Assembly: GCA_044360075.1 (NCBI GenBank)
Contig: JBIKLA010000018.1
Coordinates: 16,947 to 80,946, forward strand
Length of the DNA: 64,000 bases
From: OMII01 sp947467385
GTDB lineage: Bacteria; Bdellovibrionota_C; UBA2361; OMII01
Reading direction: 5' to 3'
In this document: one piece after another, positions 8,379 through 17,111 of the stretch
How positions within the stretch are numbered: position 1 is the first letter of the stretch
Layout of the letters: each line of letters begins with the position of its first letter
Position numbers and translations under genes: made by a program
The notes under the pieces: model-generated
What the model saw: the letters and a program-made list of their open reading frames with translations, nothing else
Told to the model about the DNA's origin: nothing
The model's database searches: none

Positions 8379-9398
8379 GTGTCTCTCTTTATCGACACCT
8401 TGTGCGGAAAGCGCGGCCCCCGGCCGCCGATATGGCTTATGCGCCAGGCAGGCCGCTATCTGCCAGAGTACCGCGCTCTGCGCGAAAAGAACTCGATGCT
8501 CCAGATGGTGATGACCCCGGAGCTTGCGTGCGAGGTGACGATTCAGCCGCTGCGGCGATTCCCGCTCGACGCTGCAATCATCTTCGCCGACATCCTCACG
8601 CCGCTGATTGGCATGGGCGCGAAGCTTGAGTTCAAGAAAGGCGAGGGTCCTGTCATCGAAAATCCGGTGCGCTCTGCGGCGGACGTTGCTTCCCTGAAGA
8701 ACCCGCCTCCTACGGAGTCTGTCCGCTACACCCTCGATGCCATCAGGCTTGTGGTGAAGGAGCTGGGAGAAAAGACCCCGCTGATCGGCTTCTCGGGAGC
8801 GCCGTTCACGCTTTCCTGCTACCTCATCGAGGGACAAAGCCCAGGAGATCTTGAGCGCACGAAGGGCATGATGTTCGGAGACCCCAATACGTGGCATCTG
8901 CTTCAGGAGAAGCTTGTGTCCCTGTGCGTTGAGTATCTCGTGGCGCAGGTTGAGGCTGGCTGCCGATCGCTTCAGATCTTTGACTCGTGGCTTGGGTACC
9001 TCGGGCCGCGCGAGTACGAGCGCTTTGTCGAGCCCTATCTTACGCGTGTGGTCTCGGAGGTGCGGGCGCGAGTCAGCGTTCCGGTCGTGTTTTTTGCGAC
9101 CGGCGTGGCGGGGCTCTTTCCGCTCCTGTCGAAGCTCGACGTGCACGGATTCGGGGTCGACTGGCGCCTGACCCTTCCGCAGGCCCGCGCGCTGCTTGGG
9201 CGCGACGTTACGCTCCAAGGCAACCTCGATCCCCAGATCTTGGCGGGCCCGTGGGAATACGTTGAGCAATCGGCTCGCGCTATCCTTAAGGAAGCGGCGG
9301 ACCTTCCCGCCCACGTGTTTAACTTGGGCCACGGCGTGCTGCCCCACACCCCGCCGGAGAATGTGCAGCGAATGGTTGAGCTGGTGCAGGCGAGGTAA
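8379..9398 (+). CDS. hemE: uroporphyrinogen decarboxylase
   Basis: 339 residues from GTG 8379, with an AGGAGG site at about 8368-8373. The N-terminal RPPIWLMRQAGRYLPEYR is the HemE signature, binding the substrate carboxylates with its arginines. The catalytic aspartate is in FADILTPL, and later blocks are GFSGAPFTLSCYLIEG, QIFDSW and LQGNLDP. It removes four acetate carboxyls from uroporphyrinogen III to give coproporphyrinogen III. hemX-like begins 3 bases after its stop. Confidence 0.97.
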   Translation: MSLFIDTLCGKRGPRPPIWLMRQAGRYLPEYRALREKNSMLQMVMTPELACEVTIQPLRRFPLDAAIIFADILTPLIGMGAKLEFKKGEGPVIENPVRSAADVASLKNPPPTESVRYTLDAIRLVVKELGEKTPLIGFSGAPFTLSCYLIEGQSPGDLERTKGMMFGDPNTWHLLQEKLVSLCVEYLVAQVEAGCRSLQIFDSWLGYLGPREYERFVEPYLTRVVSEVRARVSVPVVFFATGVAGLFPLLSKLDVHGFGVDWRLTLPQARALLGRDVTLQGNLDPQILAGPWEYVEQSARAILKEAADLPAHVFNLGHGVLPHTPPENVQRMVELVQAR

Positions 9399-9401
9399 CG
9401 A

Positions 9402-10256
9402 GTGGCAACTCATCTCCTCGCAATCGCTTCAGTCCTCCTGTACGTGGCCGCTACTGCGCTCATGCTCCTTCAGCTGTGGCGTCCCAGCCGTGCTGGCCGG
9501 ACAGCCGGGGCCGCTCACGCAGCCTTTCTTGCCGCGCTCGGACTCCACACGATCACGCTTGGGCTTGTCCTAAAAGACGACCGATTTTTGCTGCTCGACA
9601 ATGGGGCTGATTATTTTCTGCTTGTGTCGTGGGGGCTTGCCGTTGTGTTTGCGCTGCTCAAGCGCCGGCTGAATTATCCTATTGTTGGGGCGTTCCTCAT
9701 TCCCACGATCGTGCTCTTCATGGGCAGCTCGTCGTATCTCCTCCACAATGAGCCCGTCTCGCTTCTCGCGGATCCGAGCGTGCAGACAAAAGAGGGGATC
9801 ATCCTCTCGCTCCTCCACGGGGTGCCCGCGCTCGTGGCGGTTGTGAGTCTCGCTCTGGCCCTCATCGTGAGCGCCGTATTCCTGATCATCGAGCGCCGTA
9901 TCAAGCAGCGCCGCGGGGAGATGCTCTCGCTCGCAGGCCCAAACCTTCAGATCCTCGACGTGCTCAACAGGCAGCTCGTTCAGGTCGGATTCGTTGCTAT
10001 CTCTTTTGTGGTGCTCTCAGGCAGCCTGTGGGCCGTGAGCGAGCAGAAGCCCGTGTTTTCAGCCGACACCTCGGTGATCTCCGGCTTGGTCACGTGGGTG
10101 CTGCTCGCCTGCATCCTGCATGCGCGGCTTGTGCTTAAATGGTCGCCGCGCCAGGTCTCGCGCCTTACCGTGCTCGTCACCGCCTCTTTCTTTGTGACGG
10201 TCTTCGCCGTGATGGCGTGGGCCGGGCGTATAACGCATGCCGAACTTTTTTCGTGA
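9402..10256 (+). CDS. hemX: HemX/CcsA-like multi-pass membrane protein
   Basis: 284 residues from GTG 9402, with GAGG a few bases upstream overlapping the hemE stop. It is almost entirely hydrophobic, with about eight membrane segments. The LHTITLGLVL segment and the GADYFLLVSWGLAVVFALL segment match the cytochrome c assembly (CcsA/CcmC-type) fold that includes HemX. In Bacillus and many deltaproteobacteria HemX sits next to hemA and is linked to glutamyl-tRNA reductase level or heme handling. Here it stands 10 bases before hemA. The canonical WWD heme-binding motif of true CcsA is not evident, which favours HemX. The family call is good; the exact role is inference. Confidence 0.75.
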   Translation: MATHLLAIASVLLYVAATALMLLQLWRPSRAGRTAGAAHAAFLAALGLHTITLGLVLKDDRFLLLDNGADYFLLVSWGLAVVFALLKRRLNYPIVGAFLIPTIVLFMGSSSYLLHNEPVSLLADPSVQTKEGIILSLLHGVPALVAVVSLALALIVSAVFLIIERRIKQRRGEMLSLAGPNLQILDVLNRQLVQVGFVAISFVVLSGSLWAVSEQKPVFSADTSVISGLVTWVLLACILHARLVLKWSPRQVSRLTVLVTASFFVTVFAVMAWAGRITHAELFS

Positions 10257-10266
10257 TGGGAGAGTG

Positions 10267-11541
10267 ATGACTAACGCTGCGCTCTCAACCTCCTACGACC
10301 CCTCCGTTATCGTGACTGGGGTGAGCTTTCGCACCCTCGACGTGGCCGGGCGTGAGATCCTTGCCCGCAAGGCACCACAGCCTGAAAAGCTGGGGCGTTA
10401 CCTCGTTCAGGAGGGCCTGGCGCGAGAGGCTGCCGTCATCTCCACCTGCAACCGCTTTGAGATCCTCTCAGTTGGCGGGGAGCAGGGCGGCATTCGGCGC
10501 TTCTTTGAGTCTCTGATCGAGGCCCGTGAGGCCAACGAGGAGGTGCTGTACCAGCTCCATGATCGCAGGGCCGTGCGGCATCTTTATCGCGTCTCCTCAA
10601 GCCTCGACTCGATGGTTCTCGGCGAGGCGCAGATCCTCGGCCAGGTAAAAGAGTCGTACAGGCGCGCCGTTGAGGCAGGAAGCGTCGGCGCGCACCTTCA
10701 TCACATCTTCCAGAGCGCCTTCCACGTCGCCAAGCGGGTGCGCTCGCACACCGAGGTGTCGCAGCACGGCGTGTCCGTCAGCTATGTCGCCGTGCGGCTC
10801 GCTCAGCAGATCTTCTCGAACCTCGCCGACTCCTCTGTTCTTATCATCGGAAGCGGCGAGATGGCGGAGCTCGCGGCCCTGCACCTGTGCTCGCACGGGT
10901 GCTCGCGCATCACGGTCGCAAACCGCACCGTCGAGCGCGCAGCCGAGCTGGCCGAGCGTTTCGGCGGCTCGGCGGTTGCGCTGGGGGATGTCGATCGGGT
11001 GCTCGACCAGGCCGACATCGTTATCGGCTCGATCTCGATCGACCGGCCAATCCTTACGAAACCGTCGCTGCGATCGCGCCGTGGGGACAAGCCGCTCTTT
11101 TTGATAGACCTCGGGCTGCCGCGCAACTTTGCGCCCGACCTCGCTGAGCAGGACAGCGTCTACCTCTACAACATCGACGACCTCTCGGGCATCGCCGCAG
11201 AGAACCAGGCGCTGCGTGAGGCCGCTGCCCACGAGGCGGAGCTCATTATCGATTATGGCCTGATGCAGTTCGAGCGGTGGCGAGCAAAGATCTCAGCGCA
11301 GCCCGAGATCGTCGACCTGCGCGCCAGGGTGCGTGCTATCTGCGAAGCCGAGGTCGAGCGCGCCTTGGGCGGCCTTGCGGCTGCTAGCACCCTGAATTTA
11401 CAGGACCCGCTGGGCGAGCGCCTGGCCCACGCCATCGCCCAGAAGGTGGCGCATGAATTGACCTGCCTGCTGGAGCGTCAGAGGGGGGTCAATTCGGACG
11501 ATGATGCGGCTGCCCCGTTCCTCATCGTCCCCAAAGGATAG
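10267..11541 (+). CDS. hemA: glutamyl-tRNA reductase
   Basis: 424 residues from ATG 10267, chosen over ATG 10237 because the latter lies inside hemX and the former has GGGAGAG just upstream. The nucleophilic cysteine is in STCNRFE, with GEAQILGQVKESY next. An NADPH-binding GSGEMAELAALHL follows, then VANRTVERAAELAERFGG and a C-terminal dimerisation helix region. It reduces glutamyl-tRNA(Glu) to glutamate-1-semialdehyde, the first committed step of the C5 route to heme. The next enzyme (HemL) and the late steps are not in this window. Confidence 0.97.
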   Translation: MTNAALSTSYDPSVIVTGVSFRTLDVAGREILARKAPQPEKLGRYLVQEGLAREAAVISTCNRFEILSVGGEQGGIRRFFESLIEAREANEEVLYQLHDRRAVRHLYRVSSSLDSMVLGEAQILGQVKESYRRAVEAGSVGAHLHHIFQSAFHVAKRVRSHTEVSQHGVSVSYVAVRLAQQIFSNLADSSVLIIGSGEMAELAALHLCSHGCSRITVANRTVERAAELAERFGGSAVALGDVDRVLDQADIVIGSISIDRPILTKPSLRSRRGDKPLFLIDLGLPRNFAPDLAEQDSVYLYNIDDLSGIAAENQALREAAAHEAELIIDYGLMQFERWRAKISAQPEIVDLRARVRAICEAEVERALGGLAAASTLNLQDPLGERLAHAIAQKVAHELTCLLERQRGVNSDDDAAAPFLIVPKG

Positions 11542-11700
11542 CTCTCCCCAAACCGCACCCATCAAGCTCCCCCGAGCGCAAAGCTGCCGCTCCCGTTTTG
11601 TGGCATGTGTAGTATGGTGAGCAATCCGGCGGCGGCCGAGGCAAGGCGAAAAACGAGCTTGGCATCCCCACACTAACGTGGCGTAAGGTAGGGAGACTGT

Positions 11701-12741
11701 ATGAAGGACACCGCAATAATTTTTGCCCTAGGCGTTTGTGCGTTCTTTTTTAGCGGAGGAGTAGGCATGGCTGACACAAAGAAGATGAGTGACGAGGAGC
11801 TCAAGCAGAAGCTTAGCCCGCTGCAGTACCAGGTGACACAGCAGTGCGGCACCGAGGCGCCGTTCCAGAATGAGTACTGGGACAACCACCGCGCGGGTAT
11901 CTATGTGGACGTCGTCTCGGGAGAGCCGCTTTTTAGCTCCCTCGACAAGTTCGACTCGGGCTCTGGGTGGCCAAGCTTCACAAAGCCGATCGATAGCGCT
12001 GTTGTCACGGAGAAGATCGACAAGAGCCACGGCATGACCCGCACAGAGGTGCGCTCACAACAGGGAGACTCTCACCTCGGGCACATCTTTCCGGACGGGC
12101 CGGGGCCGAACGGCCTGCGCTACTGCATCAACTCAGCCTCACTTCGGTTTATCCCGGTTGCGGATCTCGAGAGCGGGGGATACGGAGAGTACCGCACGCT
12201 CTTTGAGGGGCAGGCGAGCGCAGCCTCATCGGGCGCTGGCGCAAGGGCTGTCCCGCACGAGGAGGTAGCGATCATGGCTGGCGGATGCTTCTGGGGAGTT
12301 GAGGAGCTCATTCGCAAGCTTCCGGGCGTCATCTCAACCGAGGTGGGCTACACTGGCGGAGCGTTTCCCTTTCCCTCGTACGACAAGGTGAGTGCCGGAA
12401 CGAGCGGCCACGCTGAGTCGGTGCGGGTCGTCTTTGATCCGAGCAAACTCTCGTACTCTGACCTGTTGCGATACTTCTTTAGGCTCCACGATCCAACAAC
12501 CCCTAACCGCCAGGGAAACGACCGTGGAACTCAGTACCGCTCAGTAATCTTCTTCACATCCCCGGAGCAGGAGCGGGCCGCCAATAAGGTAAAGCAGGAG
12601 GTCGCCGCCTCCGGCAAGTGGGGCTCTCCGGTCGTCACGCAGGTGGTCGCCGCCTCAACGTGGTATCCGGCGGAGGACTACCACCAAGACTACCTGCAGA
12701 AGCACCCAGACGGTTACACCTGCCACTACCTGAGGGACTAG
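11701..12741 (+). CDS. msrBA: exported bifunctional methionine sulfoxide reductase, MsrB-MsrA order
   Basis: 346 residues. A signal peptide (IIFALGVCAFFFSGGVGMA) points to the periplasm. Residues about 30-160 are MsrB (YWDNHRAGIYVDVVSGEPL, SGWPSFTKPID, HLGHIFPDGP), with the catalytic Cys in LRYCINSASLRF. The two zinc-binding CxxC pairs of many MsrBs are absent (VDVVSG and RSQQGDSHLG in their place), so this is the zinc-free form. Cys in QQCGTE may act as resolving residue. Residues about 185-346 are MsrA with the GCFWG active site. Together they reduce R- and S-methionine sulfoxide in oxidised envelope proteins. The electron donor is not visible nearby. Confidence 0.94.
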   Translation: MKDTAIIFALGVCAFFFSGGVGMADTKKMSDEELKQKLSPLQYQVTQQCGTEAPFQNEYWDNHRAGIYVDVVSGEPLFSSLDKFDSGSGWPSFTKPIDSAVVTEKIDKSHGMTRTEVRSQQGDSHLGHIFPDGPGPNGLRYCINSASLRFIPVADLESGGYGEYRTLFEGQASAASSGAGARAVPHEEVAIMAGGCFWGVEELIRKLPGVISTEVGYTGGAFPFPSYDKVSAGTSGHAESVRVVFDPSKLSYSDLLRYFFRLHDPTTPNRQGNDRGTQYRSVIFFTSPEQERAANKVKQEVAASGKWGSPVVTQVVAASTWYPAEDYHQDYLQKHPDGYTCHYLRD

Positions 12742-12751
12742 CCGCGCAACG

Positions 12752-14587
12752 TTAGCTGCCGAGGCGCAGCAGGATCTGCTTGGCGACCATTGAGAAGAGG
12801 GCGCCGAGCTGTTCTTTCCTCTCTGTTCCGAAATACTCACCCTGGTCAGTCGAGTTAACGTTGGGGCCGATGCCTGGGACGTATCCGACCGACTGAGTGC
12901 AGGAGTAGCAGTCGGATGAGACGTTTGTTGCGCAACTGGAACTACAGCGACAGACTGCCGAGTTTAGGCTCAAGCTGGTGTTGCCGCTTCGGCTGAAGTC
13001 GTAGTTGGGAGTGAGGGTGCCGCTTGTTGTGCTGACAGCATCGGGGTCCATTGCTATGCGGTGGAGAAACCGGTCCTTCCTGACCACTGGATTGTCGATG
13101 TTCTCAAACGGGTCTTCGCAGGCAGAGGCGGTTGAGTTAGAGCCGAGGCCAACTGTGAAAACGGTAGCCTTAAATTCTGAGCGAATGTAGTCCGAGGCCT
13201 CGATCGCGCAGTAGTATGCTAGCTTGGCGTAATTTAAGTTTGCCGGCACATCGCCGTTTGAGTCTATGGGTACGCCCCGGACGCTAGCCGCGTTGTTCGT
13301 TCCCGGAATCGTAAAATCGAGGGAGGTTAGGCAGCCTCGGGGGGTGGGGATAGGCGTGCTAGTCGCACTGGCATTAAGAGCGTGAGGGAACTGGGTCTGG
13401 TTGGAGAGCACCGGGCCGCAAAGATCGGATACTTCGGGTGCGGTGGCCTTGTCCTTTGGGGAGATGCGGTCGAGGCTAATCACGTGATTAAAAAGGGATG
13501 CTGTCTTGACGAGCGGTGAGGGGCCCCGATACATCGTCCCATTGGCATTCCTCCACTCCAGCGTGTACTGGTAGTCCGTCGCCGGAGCCCGGCTGGAAAA
13601 GGTGCCGCGGAATGCGTTGGGGGCTCCGTCGGTAAAGAGCACAACGATCTTCTTTACCCGATTGTACTGGGCTCCCGCTGCGCCTGAGGCTGCGTTCTTA
13701 AAGGAATTGAGCTCGGTGATGGCGAATTGCAGCCCTTCGCAGATATTAGTGTTGCTGAGGGGGCGCAGGGAATCTGCGGCCGGTCCGGTTGAGGTGACCC
13801 GGGTAAAGTCAGCATAGCGAGTGGTGGATGATCCAAAGGGGGACGGGGCGGCTCCCCCAGCTGTAAACGGAAAGACCGTTCGGGCCCCGAGGTTAAACGT
13901 AGTGACTGAGATGTAGTCGTGCAGAGGATTGAAGTAGCCCTTGAACACTCCAAGAGCGCTCACAAGCTTCGTAATTAGCTTATCACCGCTGTTGCAGTTC
14001 GAGCCATCCGTTCTGCAGGCGCACGTCGGGTCTGTGCAGTTCATGGAGCCGGAAACATCGAGTACGAGCGCCACAGCCACGGGGTCAAGCTGGGCGGTCG
14101 CGGTGGACCTCACGGGGGCCCTGAATGTGTTGTCGGTGAAGTTGCTGCCGATAAGGCGGGCAACGCGGCCGAGCACAAAGGTCGGGACGCGGTATGTCGT
14201 TTCGATCCTTACCCGGTCCCGCGCGCAGTCGTAGAAGTTGGCGCCCAAGGGAGTAAGGTTTCCGTCGTTGTTCGCCCGCGCGTCTGGATGAAAAGTTCCC
14301 AGGTTCTCGCGTATAACCGCGGTGGCGTGTGCCTGGAGCAGCAGCAGCCCGTTGGCTTTTGGCGCGCAGCCCCCGCCGCTAGTCTCAAAAAACTTGCCCC
14401 AGCCCTCAATAGCCCTGTACTGAATGGTTGAGAACGCCGCGGCCTTCGCAGCCCGCTCGATTCGCGTCTGCCAGGTATAGAGATGGGCGAGGTCGACCGC
14501 CATGCCCCCTAGGGTGAGGAACACGCCGAGGGAGAGCACGAAGAGCACCATCACGTAGCCGCGTTCTTTACAGGATCGTTGTTTCAC
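12752..14587 (-). CDS. TadG-like pilus assembly protein with von Willebrand factor A domain
   Basis: 611 residues from GTG 14587; the longest frame begins at ATG 14653 but that lies well inside the upstream TadE-like gene. The N-terminus has one membrane helix in TadE/G style (RGYVMVLFVLSLGVFL...GGMAVDLAHLY), followed by TRIERAAKAAA. A VWA domain starts at about residue 180 with the metal-site motif DVSGSMN, and IVVLFTDGAPN follows. The rest is Cys-containing and secreted-like. TadG proteins help anchor Flp/Tad pili to the envelope; VWA versions may bind surfaces or proteins. It is the last gene of a three-gene leftward operon with two TadE-like genes. No TadA ATPase, prepilin peptidase or secretin is in the window. 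Confidence 0.8.
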   Translation of the reverse strand: MKQRSCKERGYVMVLFVLSLGVFLTLGGMAVDLAHLYTWQTRIERAAKAAAFSTIQYRAIEGWGKFFETSGGGCAPKANGLLLLQAHATAVIRENLGTFHPDARANNDGNLTPLGANFYDCARDRVRIETTYRVPTFVLGRVARLIGSNFTDNTFRAPVRSTATAQLDPVAVALVLDVSGSMNCTDPTCACRTDGSNCNSGDKLITKLVSALGVFKGYFNPLHDYISVTTFNLGARTVFPFTAGGAAPSPFGSSTTRYADFTRVTSTGPAADSLRPLSNTNICEGLQFAITELNSFKNAASGAAGAQYNRVKKIVVLFTDGAPNAFRGTFSSRAPATDYQYTLEWRNANGTMYRGPSPLVKTASLFNHVISLDRISPKDKATAPEVSDLCGPVLSNQTQFPHALNASATSTPIPTPRGCLTSLDFTIPGTNNAASVRGVPIDSNGDVPANLNYAKLAYYCAIEASDYIRSEFKATVFTVGLGSNSTASACEDPFENIDNPVVRKDRFLHRIAMDPDAVSTTSGTLTPNYDFSRSGNTSLSLNSAVCRCSSSCATNVSSDCYSCTQSVGYVPGIGPNVNSTDQGEYFGTERKEQLGALFSMVAKQILLRLGS

Positions 14588-15224
14588 GGGGCAAGTTCTG
14601 TTGGTTGGCTGGTCTAAGGGGAGATCTAAGGGGAGAATTGGCGAAGTTAACATCGAAGCTGTTTCCGACTCCGATTACCCGGTAGTTGATGATGGGGGCA
14701 TACACAAAGGTCATCTCGGAAATCAAGACCCGGCCGGTTGTGCACCCCCACGTGCCTGTCACGATGCCGTTGGGGCCAGCGATTCCCCCCGCGCGCGGCT
14801 GATATGCCGAGTTGGGGTTTTGTGAGGTAATTGCCTGCGGGGCCTGGGCGGCACACCCCGCAGTCGGGACGGGGTTGGCATAGTCGAACCGGTACATGGA
14901 GATCGTGACAGAGCCCGGAATGCCTGTGCCGGCGAGGGTGGCTTCTATTGAGGCCTTTACGTTGTCAAGGCATCCCTGGATAAGGGGAGTGGTAACCAGT
15001 TGATTGACTAAGACCTCCCCGTTTGTGAATTTCACGCTAGTTCTGTCGCATTGACGATACGCCCGCATGGCAGCTTCCTTGCTCAGCACATCCGCAACCT
15101 GCCGAAAGCGGATAAAGCGCGAGAGCTCGACGGTTGCTCCGGCAACAAGCAGCATGATCGGCGCGACCATGATAAACTCAAGGAAGCTCGCGCCACGTTG
15201 TTGCCCCCGGTCGTTCATGCGCAC
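14568..15224 (-). CDS. TadE-like pseudopilin (first of two)
   Basis: 218 residues from GTG 15224 (or 216 from ATG 15218). The GTG start overlaps the stop of the previous gene by one base, with GGTGGAG just upstream. The N-terminus has the TadE pattern: RGASFLEFIMVAPIMLLVAGATVELSRFI, i.e. a short basic leader, a Glu in the fifth-position style of type IV pilins, and one hydrophobic helix. The rest is a soluble periplasmic region with four or so cysteines. Likely a minor pilin of a Tad-type system, made together with the TadG-like and the other TadE-like protein. Confidence 0.75.
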   Translation of the reverse strand: MRMNDRGQQRGASFLEFIMVAPIMLLVAGATVELSRFIRFRQVADVLSKEAAMRAYRQCDRTSVKFTNGEVLVNQLVTTPLIQGCLDNVKASIEATLAGTGIPGSVTISMYRFDYANPVPTAGCAAQAPQAITSQNPNSAYQPRAGGIAGPNGIVTGTWGCTTGRVLISEMTFVYAPIINYRVIGVGNSFDVNFANSPLRSPLRPANQQNLPRETTIL

Positions 15225-15685
15225 TACAGCTCCACCGGATTCTGTTCAACAATTGCAACCGCAACGCCGCGGTAAATGAAGTTTTGCTGCCCAGGGATTA
15301 GGGTGCCCATGAAAATATTGGCCGTGTAAGACACATTAAGCACAACGGTACTACCCGGCGCCGGGGGGCAAGTGGGGGGGGTAAAGATGACGTTGGTAGC
15401 TGTGACTGAGTTGCCAAAGATCTGCTGTCCTGCCTCATTGGCGGCGTCCCTAACCTGCGCGCAGGTATTTCCCCCGGGTGCAGTCGGCGGCAACCCAAGC
15501 GTTCTAGCCATCTGCGTGGTCGCCAGCTGCACCTGCGAAAGGTTCCACGAGATCACCATGAGCTGGATGCCGGCCATCAAGATAAAGAAAAAGGCCGGCA
15601 CGACCAGGGCGCCTTCAATAAAGATAGCCCCCCGCTCTCGCCAGGGCTGGGCACGGCTGCTGTCATGTGTTCGTGGGGCTTTCAT
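15224..15685 (-). CDS. TadE-like pseudopilin (second)
   Basis: 153 residues, ATG at 15685. After a basic leader (SRAQPWRERGA) comes IFIEGALVVPAFFFILMAGI, the prepilin-like hydrophobic helix with the conserved Glu. The rest is a small globular domain with a Cys pair (NTCAQV and PPTCPPAPG). It is the first gene of the three-gene Tad-like operon and overlaps the next gene by one base, so translation is coupled. The family call rests on the N-terminal pattern and context. Confidence 0.72.
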   Translation of the reverse strand: MKAPRTHDSSRAQPWRERGAIFIEGALVVPAFFFILMAGIQLMVISWNLSQVQLATTQMARTLGLPPTAPGGNTCAQVRDAANEAGQQIFGNSVTATNVIFTPPTCPPAPGSTVVLNVSYTANIFMGTLIPGQQNFIYRGVAVAIVEQNPVEL

Positions 15686-15987
15686 TCTGCACTTGGTGTG
15701 ACTAGGGCGCTCTCTTTAATTTCGCATATATAGGGTGTTCGCACGATCCTTTTTGATGAATAGCGGCAAGAAGACGATTCTAATAACCTGAAAATGTTGA
15801 CTAAAAGAGCTTTGGGGGCGCTTTATTCCTTGCGCGGTGCTCGGTCCATCTCAGTCCCCCCCAGCCTGCCCGGGCGTTCCGCAACCCGGCGACGAGCCTC
15901 GCCTCTCCTTTTTTTCGGCGCCTCTCGGCTGGATGGCTGCTGGCCCGAGCTATAGTGATAGGTGGCGGTCACGTCCAATTTGAGGTA
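15686..15987. other. intergenic region between the divergent Tad-like operon and queF
   Basis: About 400 bases without a gene, counting the structured leader that follows. It must hold the promoters of both operons. A TATATA run near 15726-15731 could be a leftward -10 box and TATAGT at 15951-15956 a rightward one, but neither has a good -35 partner. Confidence 0.4.
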
Positions 15988-16041
15988 CGGGTTCAAGGGT
16001 AGTTAGCTGCTTCCGTGAACCCGGTTGGCCCACGCTGGGCC
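15988..16041 (+). promoter_or_regulatory. two-hairpin leader upstream of queF
   Basis: Arms CGGGTTCA (15988-15995) and TGAACCCG (16016-16023) pair perfectly over 8 bp. Three bases on, GGCCCA (16027-16032) pairs with TGGGCC (16036-16041) around CGC. They lie 50-110 bases upstream of queF. The sequence does not match the known preQ1 riboswitch classes by eye, so a regulatory role is inference. Confidence 0.35.
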
Positions 16042-16093
16042 TCTTCCCATGTTGAGGTCCCTAAAGTGGGGCCGGGGATCTGCGGAGAGGAGC

Positions 16094-16915
16094 ATGGAGA
16101 CGAAGTTAATGAACGGCAATCCTCTTGGAAAAAGCACCGGCTATAGTGACGTGTTCGATCCGGCGCTCCTCTTTCCGATCGCCCGTGCGCAGTCACGCGC
16201 ACAGCTCGGCATTAAGGACCCACTGCCGTTTCAGGGGCTCGATCGCTGGACCTGCTACGAGCTCTCGTGGCTTAGCGTAGAGGGGATTCCGCAGGTTGGG
16301 ATCGCTTCATTTGAGTATCCCGCGTCAACGGCGAACCTGATTGAGTCGAAAAGCTTCAAGCTCTTTCTAGGGAGCATCAACTTCACCCGCTACGGCTCAA
16401 CGCAAGAGGTGGCTGATGCCCTGCTTGGCCCATTGCGAGATCTCTTGGGTACTGACGAGGTGTCGATCGACATAGTTGAGCCGCGAGAGTGGGCCGGGAT
16501 GCGGCTCGTCTCGCCTCCTGGCGTGTGCGTGGACTCGTCTGAGCTAAAGAGCGATGACCCCGGCCGGCTGCGCAAGGGTGAGGAGATCGTGTCCGAGGTG
16601 GTGCACTCGCACCTCTTGCGCTCGCTGTGTCCCGTCACTTCGCAACCGGACTGGGGCACGGTCGTGATCGCCTACCGCGGCGCGAAGCTTGAGCACGCAT
16701 CTCTTGTGAGCTACCTGCGTGCGCACCGAAGTCATCAGGGCTTCCACGAGGAGTGCTGCGAGCTTCTCTTTACCGATATCATGGCCGCACTCGCGCCGAC
16801 CTCTTTGTGGGTTGGTTGCTTCTACACGCGTCGGGGTGGGCTCGACATCAATCCCGAGCGCTGGCTGACGGGGACGCCGCGGCTTGCGCTGGGCGGCCGG
16901 TTGGCGCGGCAGTAG
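16094..16915 (+). CDS. queF: NADPH-dependent 7-cyano-7-deazaguanine (preQ0) reductase, long form
   Basis: 273 residues from ATG 16094, with GAGAGGAG just upstream; the longer frame from 16025 runs through the leader hairpins and is not credible. The QueF motif ESKSFKLFLGS is present at about residue 85. The C-terminal half has CPVTSQPDWGTVVIAYRG with the catalytic Cys and Asp, and later FHEECCELLFTDI. Length and domain order match the bimodular E. coli-type enzyme, not the short Bacillus type. It reduces preQ0 to preQ1 in queuosine synthesis. No other que gene is adjacent. Confidence 0.95.
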   Translation: METKLMNGNPLGKSTGYSDVFDPALLFPIARAQSRAQLGIKDPLPFQGLDRWTCYELSWLSVEGIPQVGIASFEYPASTANLIESKSFKLFLGSINFTRYGSTQEVADALLGPLRDLLGTDEVSIDIVEPREWAGMRLVSPPGVCVDSSELKSDDPGRLRKGEEIVSEVVHSHLLRSLCPVTSQPDWGTVVIAYRGAKLEHASLVSYLRAHRSHQGFHEECCELLFTDIMAALAPTSLWVGCFYTRRGGLDINPERWLTGTPRLALGGRLARQ

Positions 16916-17111
16916 GCTGTCGGTTCCTGAATATTCGGATCGTTTTGGAAGTGGCGGCGGATGAGTCCCCAGTACTGCGTCGGTATCGGGTGCGCTGGAA
17001 CATTGCGCACTGGTCCAGGGCGCAGGTGAAGTGAGCGCAAAAGCAGTTTACAGGGGAGCCCTTTAGTCTTACGGTCCAAAGAGAAACAGATTACGCCAGA
17101 CTTTAATCGCC

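Noticed and set aside
7812..9413. 533-codon minus-strand frame
   Set aside because: Antisense to serS and hemE, which are certain; Arg/His/Leu-rich translation with no domain. A GC-skew shadow frame.
15988..16041. preQ1 riboswitch upstream of queF
   Set aside because: No aptamer consensus of the known classes was seen; kept only as an unnamed hairpin leader.
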